Part shown: positions 18,799 to 26,551 of the stretch, in pieces
Numbering within the stretch: position 1 is the stretch's first letter
Layout of the letters: the number at the start of each line of letters is the position of its first letter
Origin: Mesorhizobium sp. CA8
GTDB taxonomy: Bacteria; Pseudomonadota; Alphaproteobacteria; Rhizobiales; Rhizobiaceae
Direction of reading: 5' to 3'
Assembly: GCF_020164955.1 (NCBI RefSeq)
Contig: NZ_JAIUHG010000003.1
Coordinates: forward strand, 124,001-188,000
DNA length: 64,000 bases
The notes under the pieces: generated by a model
Database searches by the model: none
Told to the model about the DNA's origin: nothing
What the model saw: the letters and a program-made list of their open reading frames with translations, nothing else
Program-made: the position numbers and the translations under genes

Positions 18799-20045
18799 CG
18801 TACCCTGACCGTCGGCACCACCGACATTCCGGGACCGAGATAGACGCCGGGCGGCTGGTCGAACACGATCTTGACCGGCACGCGCTGCACCACCTTGACG
18901 AAATTGCCGGTCGCGTTTTCGGCCGGCAGCAGGCTGAACGCCGTGCCGCTGCCGGCCTGGATGCTGTCGACATGGCCATGGAAGGTCTTTTCCGGATAGG
19001 CGTCGATGGCGATGTCGACGAGCTGGCCCGGCCGCATCAGATCGAGCTGCGTCTCCTTGAAATTGGCCTTCACCCAGACGTCGTTGGGCACGAACATCAT
19101 CAGCACCTGGCCGGGTTGCGCATAGGTGCCCTTTGCCGCCGTGATATTGGTGGCATGGCCGGCGACGGGCGCCCGGATGGTCGTGCGGGTGATAGTGATC
19201 TTGGCCTGGTTCTCGGTGGCCTCGGCCTGCCGAAGCTTGGCTTCGGCGCTCTTGCCCTGAGCCTGCAGCACCGCCACCTGGCTTTTCGCCGCCTCGGCAT
19301 TGGCATTGGCCGCGTCCATCGCCGCTTGGTCCTGGCGCAAGGTCGAAGCGGCCTGCTGTGCCTGTTGTTGCGTCGCCGCGCCCTTGGCCAGGAGCTCACG
19401 GTTGCGCTGGTCCTCGGATTTGGCGAATTCGAGCGCCGCCTGTGCCTGCGCCACCTGCTTTTCGGCGGCATCGATCTTGGCGTTCTGCGCCTGGGTCTGG
19501 GCCTGGACGTTGGCAATCTCGGCCTGCGCCGCCACCACGCCGGCTTCCGCCTGTTTGAGCCAGGCCTGATAATCGCTGTCGTCGATGCGCAGAAGCACTG
19601 CGCCGGCCTCGACCGGCTGGTTGTCGGTGACGGCGACATCGGTGATGCGCCCGGCAATTTCCGCTCCGACCGTCACCGTGCGTGCGTCGATGAAGGCGTC
19701 GTCGGTCCATTCATATTGCCGTGCGTTGATCCACCAGATGACCACGGCCGCGATGACCAACAGGATTAGGATGGCGACGATCGCCGCTATGTAGGGATGC
19801 CGTCTGATAAGGCCGGGTCTGTTGCCGTCCGGCGGACTGTCATTCGCCTGCGTGTCTTGCGCCCGCTTGTCGTCGCCACGCTTGTTTTCGACGGGCCTGT
19901 CGTCGCCTGGCGGGCGTTGCTGCTGATCGGACCGGGGCTGAGCCCGCGCTTCTTCGGCGGGAGCGGTTTCGCGCTCTTTTCTGTCAGTTTTTGCGTCCAA
20001 GGCAACGGGTTCCAGATATCGTCGACCCCCTCGCAGCAGGGTCAA
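18795..20045 (-). CDS. HlyD/EmrA-family membrane fusion protein
   Basis: The protein has up to 416 residues. A long polar, charged N-terminus (about 1-80) is followed by one membrane helix (about 85-105), a biotinyl-lipoyl-like segment VTVGAEIAGRITDVAVTDNQ, and a long Ala/Gln-rich coiled coil (about 155-275). RAPVAGHATNI marks the return lipoyl half. It bridges the EmrB-like pump to an outer-membrane channel. The 80-residue cytoplasmic tail is longer than usual, so a downstream start is possible. Confidence 0.9.
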   Translation of the reverse strand: MTLLRGGRRYLEPVALDAKTDRKERETAPAEEARAQPRSDQQQRPPGDDRPVENKRGDDKRAQDTQANDSPPDGNRPGLIRRHPYIAAIVAILILLVIAAVVIWWINARQYEWTDDAFIDARTVTVGAEIAGRITDVAVTDNQPVEAGAVLLRIDDSDYQAWLKQAEAGVVAAQAEIANVQAQTQAQNAKIDAAEKQVAQAQAALEFAKSEDQRNRELLAKGAATQQQAQQAASTLRQDQAAMDAANANAEAAKSQVAVLQAQGKSAEAKLRQAEATENQAKITITRTTIRAPVAGHATNITAAKGTYAQPGQVLMMFVPNDVWVKANFKETQLDLMRPGQLVDIAIDAYPEKTFHGHVDSIQAGSGTAFSLLPAENATGNFVKVVQRVPVKIVFDQPPGVYLGPGMSVVPTVRVR

Positions 20046-20104
20046 CGGGTGTTTTCCGCAAAGGTTCCTGTCGCCAATACCGGGCGGCAGCCGGCTGACA
20101 GCCG

Positions 20105-20332
20105 TCAGCCCGCCATCCAGCCGCCGTCCACCATCAGGTTTATGCCGGTGACGTAGCTCGCCATGTCGCTGGCAAGAAACAGCGCCGCGCCCGCCGCGTC
20201 ATGCGGATGCCCGAGCCGCGGCCATGGCGTGCGGCGGCGCGAATAGTCGAGCGCATCAGGATAGTTGGCGACGCCCGGTTTGCCGGTGATGATCTTGCCC
20301 GGCGCGATAGCGTTGCAGACGATCCGTCTCGG
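20105..20332 (-). pseudogene. Short-chain dehydrogenase, C-terminal remnant
   Basis: Translation of the minus strand gives about 70 residues that match an SDR C-terminus: IVCNAIAPGKIITG, then HPHDAAGAALFLASD and the ending ASYVTGINLMVDGGWMAG. The whole N-terminal Rossmann and catalytic part is absent. Upstream the frame runs into the start of another gene (see the fragment at 20256-20396), so the dehydrogenase was lost by deletion. Confidence 0.8.
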
Positions 20333-20396
20333 CGAGCACCGCAACCGCACCGGCAGGCTTGTCGGTGTGCAGGATGATTGTTGGGCGCGCCGACAT
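20256..20396 (-). pseudogene. N-terminal fragment of a probable D-2-hydroxyacid dehydrogenase
   Basis: A short frame from an ATG at 20396, 7 bases after the aldolase stop, reads MSARPTIILHTDKPAGAVAV and then LAET before losing sense and stopping at 20256. The first 23 residues resemble the N-terminus of a D-isomer-specific hydroxyacid dehydrogenase. The sequence then passes into the SDR remnant in another frame. The junction lies near 20318-20333. The family assignment rests on a short segment. Confidence 0.5.
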
Positions 20397-20403
20397 CGCG
20401 ACC

Positions 20404-21312
20404 TCAATCGCGGCCGATATGATCGGCGGCGCTGCCGAGGGCGGTAAGCAGCGCCTGGCCGCTCTCCAGCGTCACATTCTCATGCGGCGCGCGCAGGTTC
20501 AGCCAGCGCCGGTCGCCGGACTTGACCGCAAGCACCGCCTTCATCGCCGGGATCAGCCCGGCATCCTGAACGACCTTCCGGAACGCCTTGATGGCGTCGT
20601 CGGCTTCGGTGACGCCCTCGCCTTTCCGGGCCGCGTCATAGAGGCGGCGAATGGCGGCGGCGTTCAAATTGACGGTGGCCGAAATGCAGCCGGCCGCGCC
20701 GCTCGCCAGACCCTTGGTGAGCTGCGCCTCGGAACTCGGAAAGACCGAGATATCGGGGGCGGCGGCGATGACGGCGGCCGTGTTATTCCAGTCGCCGGCG
20801 CTGTCCTTGTAGGCGACGACCGTGTCCGGAAAGGCCATGGTCAGCCTCGCCGTTAACGCTGGACTGACCGGCACGCCGGAGTTCTGCGGGATGTGATAGA
20901 GGATCACGCGCATCGAAGACTTTGCCACCTTCTCGATCAGCTCGCTGTAATAGCGCGCCTGGCCGTTGTCGCCGGCGCCAGTGTAGAAGAAGGACGGCAG
21001 CACCATCACCGCGGCGCAGCCGAGACCGACGGCATGGGCCGACAATTCGACCGTTTCCGGCAGCGCGGTGACGCCGGTCCCGGGCATCAGCCGGTCGGGC
21101 GCAATGCCGGCCTCGACCAGCCATTCCAGCGCCTGCATGCGCTCGCGCAAGGACACCGACAGCGCTTCGCCCGTCGTGCCGAAGGGCGAGAGGAAATGCG
21201 CGCCCTGGTCGAGCACCCATTTGGCGTGGGATATCCAGAGATCGCGCGCGATGCGGCCGTCGTCTTCGAACGGCGTCAGGATCGGGGCGATGGTTCCTTG
21301 CGGGCGGGTCAT
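20404..21312 (-). CDS. DapA-family class I aldolase/lyase
   Basis: The intact 302-residue protein has GTTGE at 45-49, Tyr139 in ILYHIPQNSG and the Schiff-base Lys169 in VVAYKDSAGD. It belongs to the dihydrodipicolinate synthase/N-acetylneuraminate lyase superfamily. The neighbouring remnants of a hydroxyacid dehydrogenase and an SDR suggest a former sugar-acid or keto-acid catabolic operon, not lysine synthesis. Its ATG overlaps the stop of an upstream remnant frame as ATGA. Confidence 0.88.
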   Translation of the reverse strand: MTRPQGTIAPILTPFEDDGRIARDLWISHAKWVLDQGAHFLSPFGTTGEALSVSLRERMQALEWLVEAGIAPDRLMPGTGVTALPETVELSAHAVGLGCAAVMVLPSFFYTGAGDNGQARYYSELIEKVAKSSMRVILYHIPQNSGVPVSPALTARLTMAFPDTVVAYKDSAGDWNNTAAVIAAAPDISVFPSSEAQLTKGLASGAAGCISATVNLNAAAIRRLYDAARKGEGVTEADDAIKAFRKVVQDAGLIPAMKAVLAVKSGDRRWLNLRAPHENVTLESGQALLTALGSAADHIGRD

Positions 21313-21473
21313 GAAGGTCCTCTATGCTGGTCTGTGTGGCCGGCCATCGCCGCGACTGCGCGGGCGAAATAGGCCGAAGCGGTGATGTCCAAGAGTATGT
21401 CGAAACCCGTCGGCGAACGGAACGTCACAGCCTCGATAGGCCGACGCGGCTCTGCGCGATATCGTCGGCGCCG
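21309..21473 (-). pseudogene. C-terminal remnant of an unidentified gene coupled to the aldolase
   Basis: A minus-strand frame between a TAG (21474-21476) and a TGA that overlaps the aldolase start codon encodes VTFRSPTGFDILLDITASAY followed by an alanine-rich helix and HTDQHRGPS. The ATGA overlap is typical of an operon partner, but there is no start codon and the protein is lost upstream. The family is not recognised. The surrounding 21313-21669 holds no intact gene. Confidence 0.4.
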
Positions 21474-21669
21474 CTATCGGCTTGTCGGCAAGGTGTTTCG
21501 AGCGAAGGCTAAGGTAGGGCGACGAAGCCGCAAAGCAAAAAATTCGCCGGCACAATGGCCATGGGAATTTGGCCCATGTGAGGTGGAGGCAGCCCGCCGG
21601 AAGCGGTGATGTTTGGCAGCAGCAGCCAGCTTCGCCGACGGTGACTGGAAGTCCGTTGCAGGCCGCCAA

Positions 21670-22440
21670 TCAATGCGACGGGATTGGCGGATCGGCGACT
21701 GAGTGCAAGCTGCGTTTGTACTTCGCCAGGATCTCCTCTTCGATTTCGTCGATCGCCAGCGTTAGTGAACGTTGATTGTTGGCGTCGACGTCAATGATCA
21801 ACCGCCCGCGCGCCGTCAGCAAGCCGCATACGCGCGCGACTACCGCGGCCGACTGAAGCCTTATGTCCAAGCCGGTTTCGAACCAACGCTCGGCAAAGGT
21901 ATGGTTCTTCTGTCTCCGGTCAAGCCGCTCGATGAGAAGTTGCTCGGAGGCATCGATTCTAACCACCACGTCCGACTCGGGTATGAAATCCAGCGCGTGA
22001 GCAAGGCTCGTCTCATCTGCTGTTCCACTGAAGCACGCGAGCATCGAAACCGCCTGAACGAAGGCTTCGTCGAAAATAAGAATTTCCTCGCTGGTGACAG
22101 ACTGGCGCCATGCGCGGGCAAGGCGGAGAACGTACTGACTTAGCCTGATGCGCCAGATCACGTTTCTGGGAGGCAGTGTGTGAATCAGATTTGCGCGAAT
22201 TCTGAAGTCGACGGCATTTGCGGATGGGCGACAGGCCATGCCGATCGAGCGTGCGGCCGCGCGGGCGACTCGACCCATCGCAGTGACAATGCCGCCGGGG
22301 TCCAGCATGGTTCGATGAACAGCGCGCCGGTCAGTGAGAACAATCCTCGCAGGGTGCCCGTGAGCCCGCAACTGTTCATAGAGCGCATGCGCAAATGTCG
22401 TTTTGCCTGACCCAGCTGGACCTACAAATTCAACAATCAT
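21670..22440 (-). CDS. P-loop NTPase, kinase-like
   Basis: The 256-residue protein begins MIVEFVGPAGSGKTTFAHAL, a Walker A motif at residues 7-15 right at the N-terminus, as in thymidylate- or adenylylsulfate-type kinases and some polysaccharide-cluster ATPases. ILIFDEAF near 122 is a likely Walker B. RLDRRQKNHTFAERWF near 175 could be a lid. No closer family can be named. By eye, base composition is less GC-rich than in flanking genes. Confidence 0.7.
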   Translation of the reverse strand: MIVEFVGPAGSGKTTFAHALYEQLRAHGHPARIVLTDRRAVHRTMLDPGGIVTAMGRVARAAARSIGMACRPSANAVDFRIRANLIHTLPPRNVIWRIRLSQYVLRLARAWRQSVTSEEILIFDEAFVQAVSMLACFSGTADETSLAHALDFIPESDVVVRIDASEQLLIERLDRRQKNHTFAERWFETGLDIRLQSAAVVARVCGLLTARGRLIIDVDANNQRSLTLAIDEIEEEILAKYKRSLHSVADPPIPSH

Positions 22441-22463
22441 GCGTTAGGAACCCTGCTGGCCTG

Positions 22464-22652
22464 CTATATGTCGTATCGAGGCACCAGCTTCGGCGACCGC
22501 AGCTCCTGAGCCATTTTCGCCGCCTGGAAGATTGTCATAAGAACGTAGGTCGTTTCACCTTCGGTCGAGTTTATGGCCAAGACCACGCGGCCGATCTCGT
22601 CACTCATGGCGCAAGACCAGTCTTTGACAGCAATCGCTCGTTTCCCCGCCAT
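22464..22652 (-). CDS. Small hypothetical protein
   Basis: The 62-residue protein starts MAGKRAIAVKDWSC behind a strong GGGAGGGG ribosome site. It contains two short predicted strands (RVVLAINSTEGETTYVLM) and a helix, with no membrane segment. It lies just upstream of the kinase-like gene on the same strand (23-base gap) and may share a transcript. The function is unknown. Confidence 0.55.
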   Translation of the reverse strand: MAGKRAIAVKDWSCAMSDEIGRVVLAINSTEGETTYVLMTIFQAAKMAQELRSPKLVPRYDI

Positions 22653-22996
22653 TTGCCCCTCCCTTTCCTTTGGGAGGTTATTTGGCGTCGTGAAAACCAG
22701 CAATTTGGACTGAATGCCCATTCCGTTGGGCCTAACGTCGTTCCCTGCCTGTTTGCCGTCAATTGGTGAGCAATCGAGATGACAGACTTCAGATTGGCGG
22801 AATTACGGTGGCTAATGATCCGAGCCAGCGCTCCTGGAGCAACGTCAGGCTGGCTGCAGAAGGAAAAGGTGCACTGTCACCCGTAATTCGGGCGTAACCA
22901 CCTTACTTGTTTGCGCCGCGTGGGAACGTCTCGAATGACCATGCGTTCTTCCGTCACGGTCACATTTCATTGAGGACCTAACCGGAGGATGTTCAA

Positions 22997-23284
22997 ATGA
23001 AAATGAAGGTGCTCTGCATGAGCGCAGTTGCGCTCGCAATGATGGGTAGTGCCGCGATAGCCGGCAGCAATACCGGGACGTCCGCGCTCGATGACCCGGC
23101 CAAGATGTCGCCGTTCTTCACCGATGCTGGCATGAAAACATTGAGATCCGAGGCGGATTTCAAGACTGCCTGGATGGCCATGAAGCCGGATGAGCGTGCA
23201 GCGGTTTTGAAAGACTGCGGCGACACAACCATTAGCAAGTCGCACGCAGACTTCTGCGCGATGGCCAAGAAGATGGGGGGCTGA
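22997..23284 (+). CDS. Small secreted hypothetical protein
   Basis: The 95-residue protein has a signal peptide MKMKVLCMSAVALAMMGSAAIA and a mature part of about 73 residues with two cysteines (KDCGDTT and HADFCAMAKK) that could form a disulfide. The start is supported by CCGGAGG upstream. It is probably periplasmic, and similar small proteins are common in rhizobia. It is followed by a terminator at 23378. The gap upstream (22722-22996) shows no gene. Confidence 0.7.
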   Translation: MKMKVLCMSAVALAMMGSAAIAGSNTGTSALDDPAKMSPFFTDAGMKTLRSEADFKTAWMAMKPDERAAVLKDCGDTTISKSHADFCAMAKKMGG

Positions 23285-23377
23285 AGCCTCCCTCTACGAG
23301 CCCATCGCAACGTTATCCGCTATGGAACAATTCTCGCTCGGATGACGGATTGAGGCGCGGGGTGCGCCGCCGGTTTT

Positions 23378-23415
23378 AAGCCCGCTGCCTTCCCATTGGG
23401 GCGGCGGGCTTTTTG
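23378..23415 (+). terminator. Rho-independent terminator
   Basis: An 8-base stem (AAGCCCGC at 23378-23385, GCGGGCTT at 23404-23411) is followed by a T-tract. It lies about 95 bases after the small secreted protein gene. The rest of 23285-23690 holds no recognisable gene. Confidence 0.75.
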
Positions 23416-23690
23416 GTGGGGCGCCTACCCTGGTCCTGCAGTTGCCAGGATTATTGCGACCGCGTGCAATGCACTGCTTTAGTTCTTGTCCTTTAACGGA
23501 GAACAGTTTCCGAAAATGTCTTGCTGGTTTATGAGGACCGGCAGCATAGATACTCCCCCCGTCAAATGCGCACTGTCACCCTATTTCCCTCAGTCCCGCC
23601 GGAAGCATTGGCCTGCAAATAGATGATGGCTCATGGCTGCGCGAGTTATAGGGTCGTCGCTACGACAGAAACCTCGGGGAGGGGCTGCTC

Positions 23691-23900
23691 ATGCAGTCTC
23701 CGGCAGAAAAATACAAAGGCTCAGCTCGACCATTGCCGGGGGAAGCGGAACGGCGGGCAAGGCTGCAAAAAATGCAAGGGCTGCGAACCCTGCGATCTTA
23801 CGGCTCCTGCCTTCGGCTTGATACAAGCGCCCAATTCCACGATCTGATCGATTGTACCGCGCTGCTGGAACCGTTGAATGAAGGCGACGACGAGCAGTGA
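23691..23900 (+). CDS. Small hypothetical protein
   Basis: The ATG at 23691 lies 6 bases after a strong GGGGAGGGG site and opens a 69-residue frame: a basic N-terminal half (EKYKGSARPLPGEAERRARL) and an acidic end (LLEPLNEGDDEQ). There is no membrane segment or known domain. The ribosome site is the main evidence. A minus-strand frame over the same bases lacks such a site. Confidence 0.4.
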   Translation: MQSPAEKYKGSARPLPGEAERRARLQKMQGLRTLRSYGSCLRLDTSAQFHDLIDCTALLEPLNEGDDEQ

Positions 23901-24254
23901 CGGTGAACCCGACGCGCTCCCAAGCCACATGGCTTCCGAGCCTCGCGCCGGCACTGCCGGCCCTTACGCCTGGCAAGCAGCGGTGAACGCTTGCGGTCGG
24001 GCGGCTCCATCCCACTACAGGGACATTCGGGCCTGGCTATCGTTGGCAGTTCTGTCCGACCATAGGGGAGCTCAACGGAAGCCAATCATCGCGCGATCTG
24101 CTGGGTCCCAAGCCGCGCAAGGACAAGCAACGCGAAATCCGAAATGCTGCTGCCAAAAACCTCCGACACGACTGGGATCGGAACAAGGTCCCTGGAGATG
24201 GCGACAGCATTGGGATCGAAGAGGACGAGGTCCAGCCGGCGACGACAGCGGACG
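23901..24254. other. Stretch without a recognisable gene
   Basis: Both strands carry only short frames without ribosome sites or known motifs. A minus-strand frame ending near 24086 contains LVLFDPNAVAISRDLVPIPV, which could be a remnant of a real protein but could not be assigned. Confidence 0.4.
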
Positions 24255-24455
24255 TCACCTCGGAGACAAGCGGCCCGGCAAGGCTGGCGGGTTGTTTTCA
24301 ATGCAGGATCGCGAGGCGAGACCAATCACGGCGATCATTGTCCCGATCACCCATTTCCAGTGCTCTAGATAGTCCACCAAAACATGCGCGGTTGTCGAAG
24401 TCCAATGCCGTTCATAGCGCTCGCCGGGAAGAATAACGGAACGCTTCCCGACCAT
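24255..24455 (-). CDS. Small single-span membrane protein
   Basis: The 66-residue protein starts MVGKRSVILPGERYERHW behind a well-placed CGGAGGAA site. One membrane helix is visible (EHWKWVIGTMIAVIGLAS, about residues 33-50), followed by a basic, proline-rich tail. No family is recognised. It is one of several small genes in this accessory stretch. Confidence 0.5.
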   Translation of the reverse strand: MVGKRSVILPGERYERHWTSTTAHVLVDYLEHWKWVIGTMIAVIGLASRSCIENNPPALPGRLSPR

Positions 24456-24679
24456 TGGTTCCTCCGGGATAAGTGACCCTGATACCAAGCGGCCACCCTC
24501 TGACGAAGCCCCATTTCCTTAGCGACCTTTCTTTAGTTGACCCGGCGTTCTTGTGTCTGTGGCAGAAAAGTCACGCACCTGGAATATGCAGCGCCTCAAC
24601 TGGCGCGCGCTTATTATCCAGCTAGGCAAGGCGTACCGTCGTTGATGGGCAAAAGGGGTGCCCCGTCCTCCCGAACTAG

Positions 24680-24713
24680 CGCCCGCTGCGGAAACGTGAC
24701 GGGCGTTTTTTGT
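24680..24713 (+). terminator. Terminator-like hairpin of an orphan transcript
   Basis: A stem CGCCCG (24680-24685) / CGGGCG (24700-24705) with a 14-base loop is followed by TTTTTTG. No convincing coding gene precedes it on this strand, only a 19-codon frame ending near 24640, so it may end a small RNA or short leader transcript. Confidence 0.5.
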
Positions 24714-25084
24714 TTAATACGATTGGCAGCTGACCGCATTGCCGAACGTCTGGCAGTTTGTGACCGCTAGACGTTGATACATTTGCCCACGGAACGGAAA
24801 CGCTGGCATTCGACCGTCAGAGGAGCCGCAGCTAAACGACATCCCGTACCAAGTCACCGGCCCCGGTATGATGTCCGCAACAATGCCACCGGCATGGCTC
24901 TCGCTGTCTACCACTTGGTATGGGCCACGGCAGATTTTTGTCGCCTCCTGAAAGCAGTCTTGCGCGATCCGCTACATTTGACGGTGTTGACCTTCGAACC
25001 AGATGGCCCGACGAACGCCGTGTTGGTAGGGGCAACACACCCGGACAGCCCTACCACCCCCAAGAACGCTATGAGCGCTCTCAT
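24714..25084 (-). pseudogene. Frameshifted lipoprotein gene
   Basis: The start MRALIAFLGVVGLSGC at 25084 has a GGGGGACT site upstream and a lipobox (LSGC). This frame reads KVNTVKCSGSRK and then goes off sense. From about 24960 the next frame continues with CFQEATKICRGPYQVVDSES, HAGGIVADIIPGPVTWYGMS and AFPFRGQMY up to the end at 24714. One extra G at AAGACTGC (24957-24964) would restore a single protein of about 123 residues with four or more conserved cysteines. It is either a pseudogene or a sequencing error. Confidence 0.75.
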
Positions 25085-25677
25085 CAGTCCCCCAAAAAAA
25101 GCCACCCAAGCTTCTATCTCCGGTAGAAACCGCCGATTCCGAGAGACTGTCAACTTGGCCCGGCGGCTTCGGCCTACGGGCCGCGACAATGCCGGAGGCG
25201 ACGCTAAGGCCGCCTCCGGCATTTCAAGCAAAATAGGTCCACAGAAGAACCAGTGACGCGAGAAATCGCGCACTAATCCGAATTCTGAAGCCCCGCCCGT
25301 AGAGGACAACAAGGTCCGTCGGGGAACACTCCTTTTCAGGAGCCGAGCGCTCTGCTCGTTGCAGATTTCAAAGTTCGAACGTCAGTTGGGAGAGCGCCGG
25401 TTACGTGCGGCGAACGCTTTTGCGTAACGACCCCGAAAGGTCCGGCCCGGATCGATTGAGAGGCCGGTAACCTCTGCAAGGCTTTCGATCGCCTCGAAGG
25501 AAGCTTGCGCGGTTTGATTCGCGATGCCTGATGATCGCAGAGAACCTCAGGAGTACAAATTTTCCAGACGACGGGCTTCTGGCGTTGTTTGCGCTTGTAG
25601 CCCGGAATTTAGCCCGCGAGGACCTTTGCCCAGTAGAATGGCACAAGCAGATTTTCAGTTAAGTGCTTGAAAAGACT
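25085..25677. other. Long non-coding stretch next to tRNA-Asn
   Basis: No supported gene was found. The most obvious structure is a perfect stem of 13 bases (25188-25200 with 25211-25223, core GCCGGAGGCG/CGCCTCCGGC) with a 10-base loop, lying 34 bases or more from any T-run. A second, weaker stem, GGCCCG/CGGGCC, lies at 25157-25182. The segment ends at the CCA of tRNA-Asn. Confidence 0.5.
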
Positions 25678-25752
25678 TGGCTCCCCGGGCCGGATTCGAA
25701 CCAGCGACCAACCGGTTAACAGCCGGTTGCTCTACCACTGAGCTACCGGGGA
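25678..25752 (-). tRNA. tRNA-Asn (GTT)
   Basis: The minus strand folds as a tRNA: acceptor TCCCCGG/CCGGGGA, D-arm AGCTCAGTGGTAGAGC, anticodon loop CTGTTAA with anticodon GTT, and T-arm GGTTCGAATCC. CCA is encoded at 25680-25678. Its 3' end faces the gene-poor segment to the left, the usual orientation for island insertion. Confidence 0.95.
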
Positions 25753-25960
25753 ACGGAGGCTCTGACGTGAGTGGCGCAGCCTATAGCAAACACCTTTCGG
25801 CTTTGCAAAGAAGCATTTCGCATTTTTTCTCCAGATTTTGATGCGGCTATTTGTGCCATCGTCCGGCGCGCCCACATATGAAGGGCTTCACACCGGCACG
25901 GAACAAAGCGGCCGGTCATCGCCTTGACATGGCTTAGGCAGCAGATGGGATTTGGCTTGA

Positions 25961-26221
25961 ATGACCGCAGCGGATGATGACAACGCCCCGGCGCGGAAGA
26001 TTTCGATCTTCGGCCGCGAGTTCACCATGCCGCGCTCGCGCGGCTGGCGAATCGCGATCGGCATGCTGCTTACCCTTGGCGGGCTTCTGGGCTTTCTGCC
26101 GATTCTCGGTTTCTGGATGGTTCCGCTCGGTCTCCTGGTCCTATCCTATGAATTCGCCATGATCCGACGCCACCGGCGGCGTTTCGTCGTCTGGTGGGGA
26201 CGCCGGCGCCGGCCCGACTGA
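25961..26221 (+). CDS. Small membrane protein, PGPGW-like
   Basis: The 86-residue protein has two close hydrophobic helices (IAIGMLLTLGGLLGFLPILG and FWMVPLGLLVLSYEF, about residues 30-65) followed by an Arg-rich tail. The pattern resembles the PGPGW family of putative membrane proteins of unknown function. It stands alone between two tRNA genes. Confidence 0.65.
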   Translation: MTAADDDNAPARKISIFGREFTMPRSRGWRIAIGMLLTLGGLLGFLPILGFWMVPLGLLVLSYEFAMIRRHRRRFVVWWGRRRRPD

Positions 26222-26385
26222 GAGGCCGCGGCGGCTGCGCCACAGCGGTGCCTGATCCCTGACAATCGATAGGTAATCACCACTTTGGCCGCTCCACGCG
26301 AAAGCGTCGGGAATGACGCGCGAGCGCTTGACGACCTTTGAGCGCCAACATAATGAGTTCGCTCGGAACGCCGGGAGCATTGCGA

Positions 26386-26459
26386 GGCCTCGTGGCGGAG
26401 TGGTTACGCAGAGGACTGCAAATCCTTGCACCCCGGTTCGATTCCGGGCGAGGCCTCCA
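26386..26459 (+). tRNA. tRNA-Cys (GCA)
   Basis: The sequence folds as a tRNA: acceptor GGCCTCG/CGAGGCC, D-arm with GGTTACGC, anticodon loop ACTGCAAAT with GCA, T-arm GGTTCGATTCC, discriminator T, and CCA encoded at 26457-26459. Confidence 0.95.
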
Positions 26460-26551
26460 GATGCTTGCGGGCTCCAGCGCAATCGCGCCGGAGTGGGGTT
26501 CCAGTCGAAGTTTTGGCCGCGTGTCTGGCGCGGGGAGCGGGTTGTTGGGAC

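Noticed and set aside
23689..24015. 108-residue minus-strand frame with a hydrophobic stretch
   Set aside because: It overlaps the plus-strand small gene at 23691 that has a strong ribosome site. The minus frame has none.
21309..25752. Integrated prophage or integrative element
   Set aside because: No integrase, phage structural gene, transposase or duplicated tRNA end was seen, so only a decayed accessory segment can be claimed.
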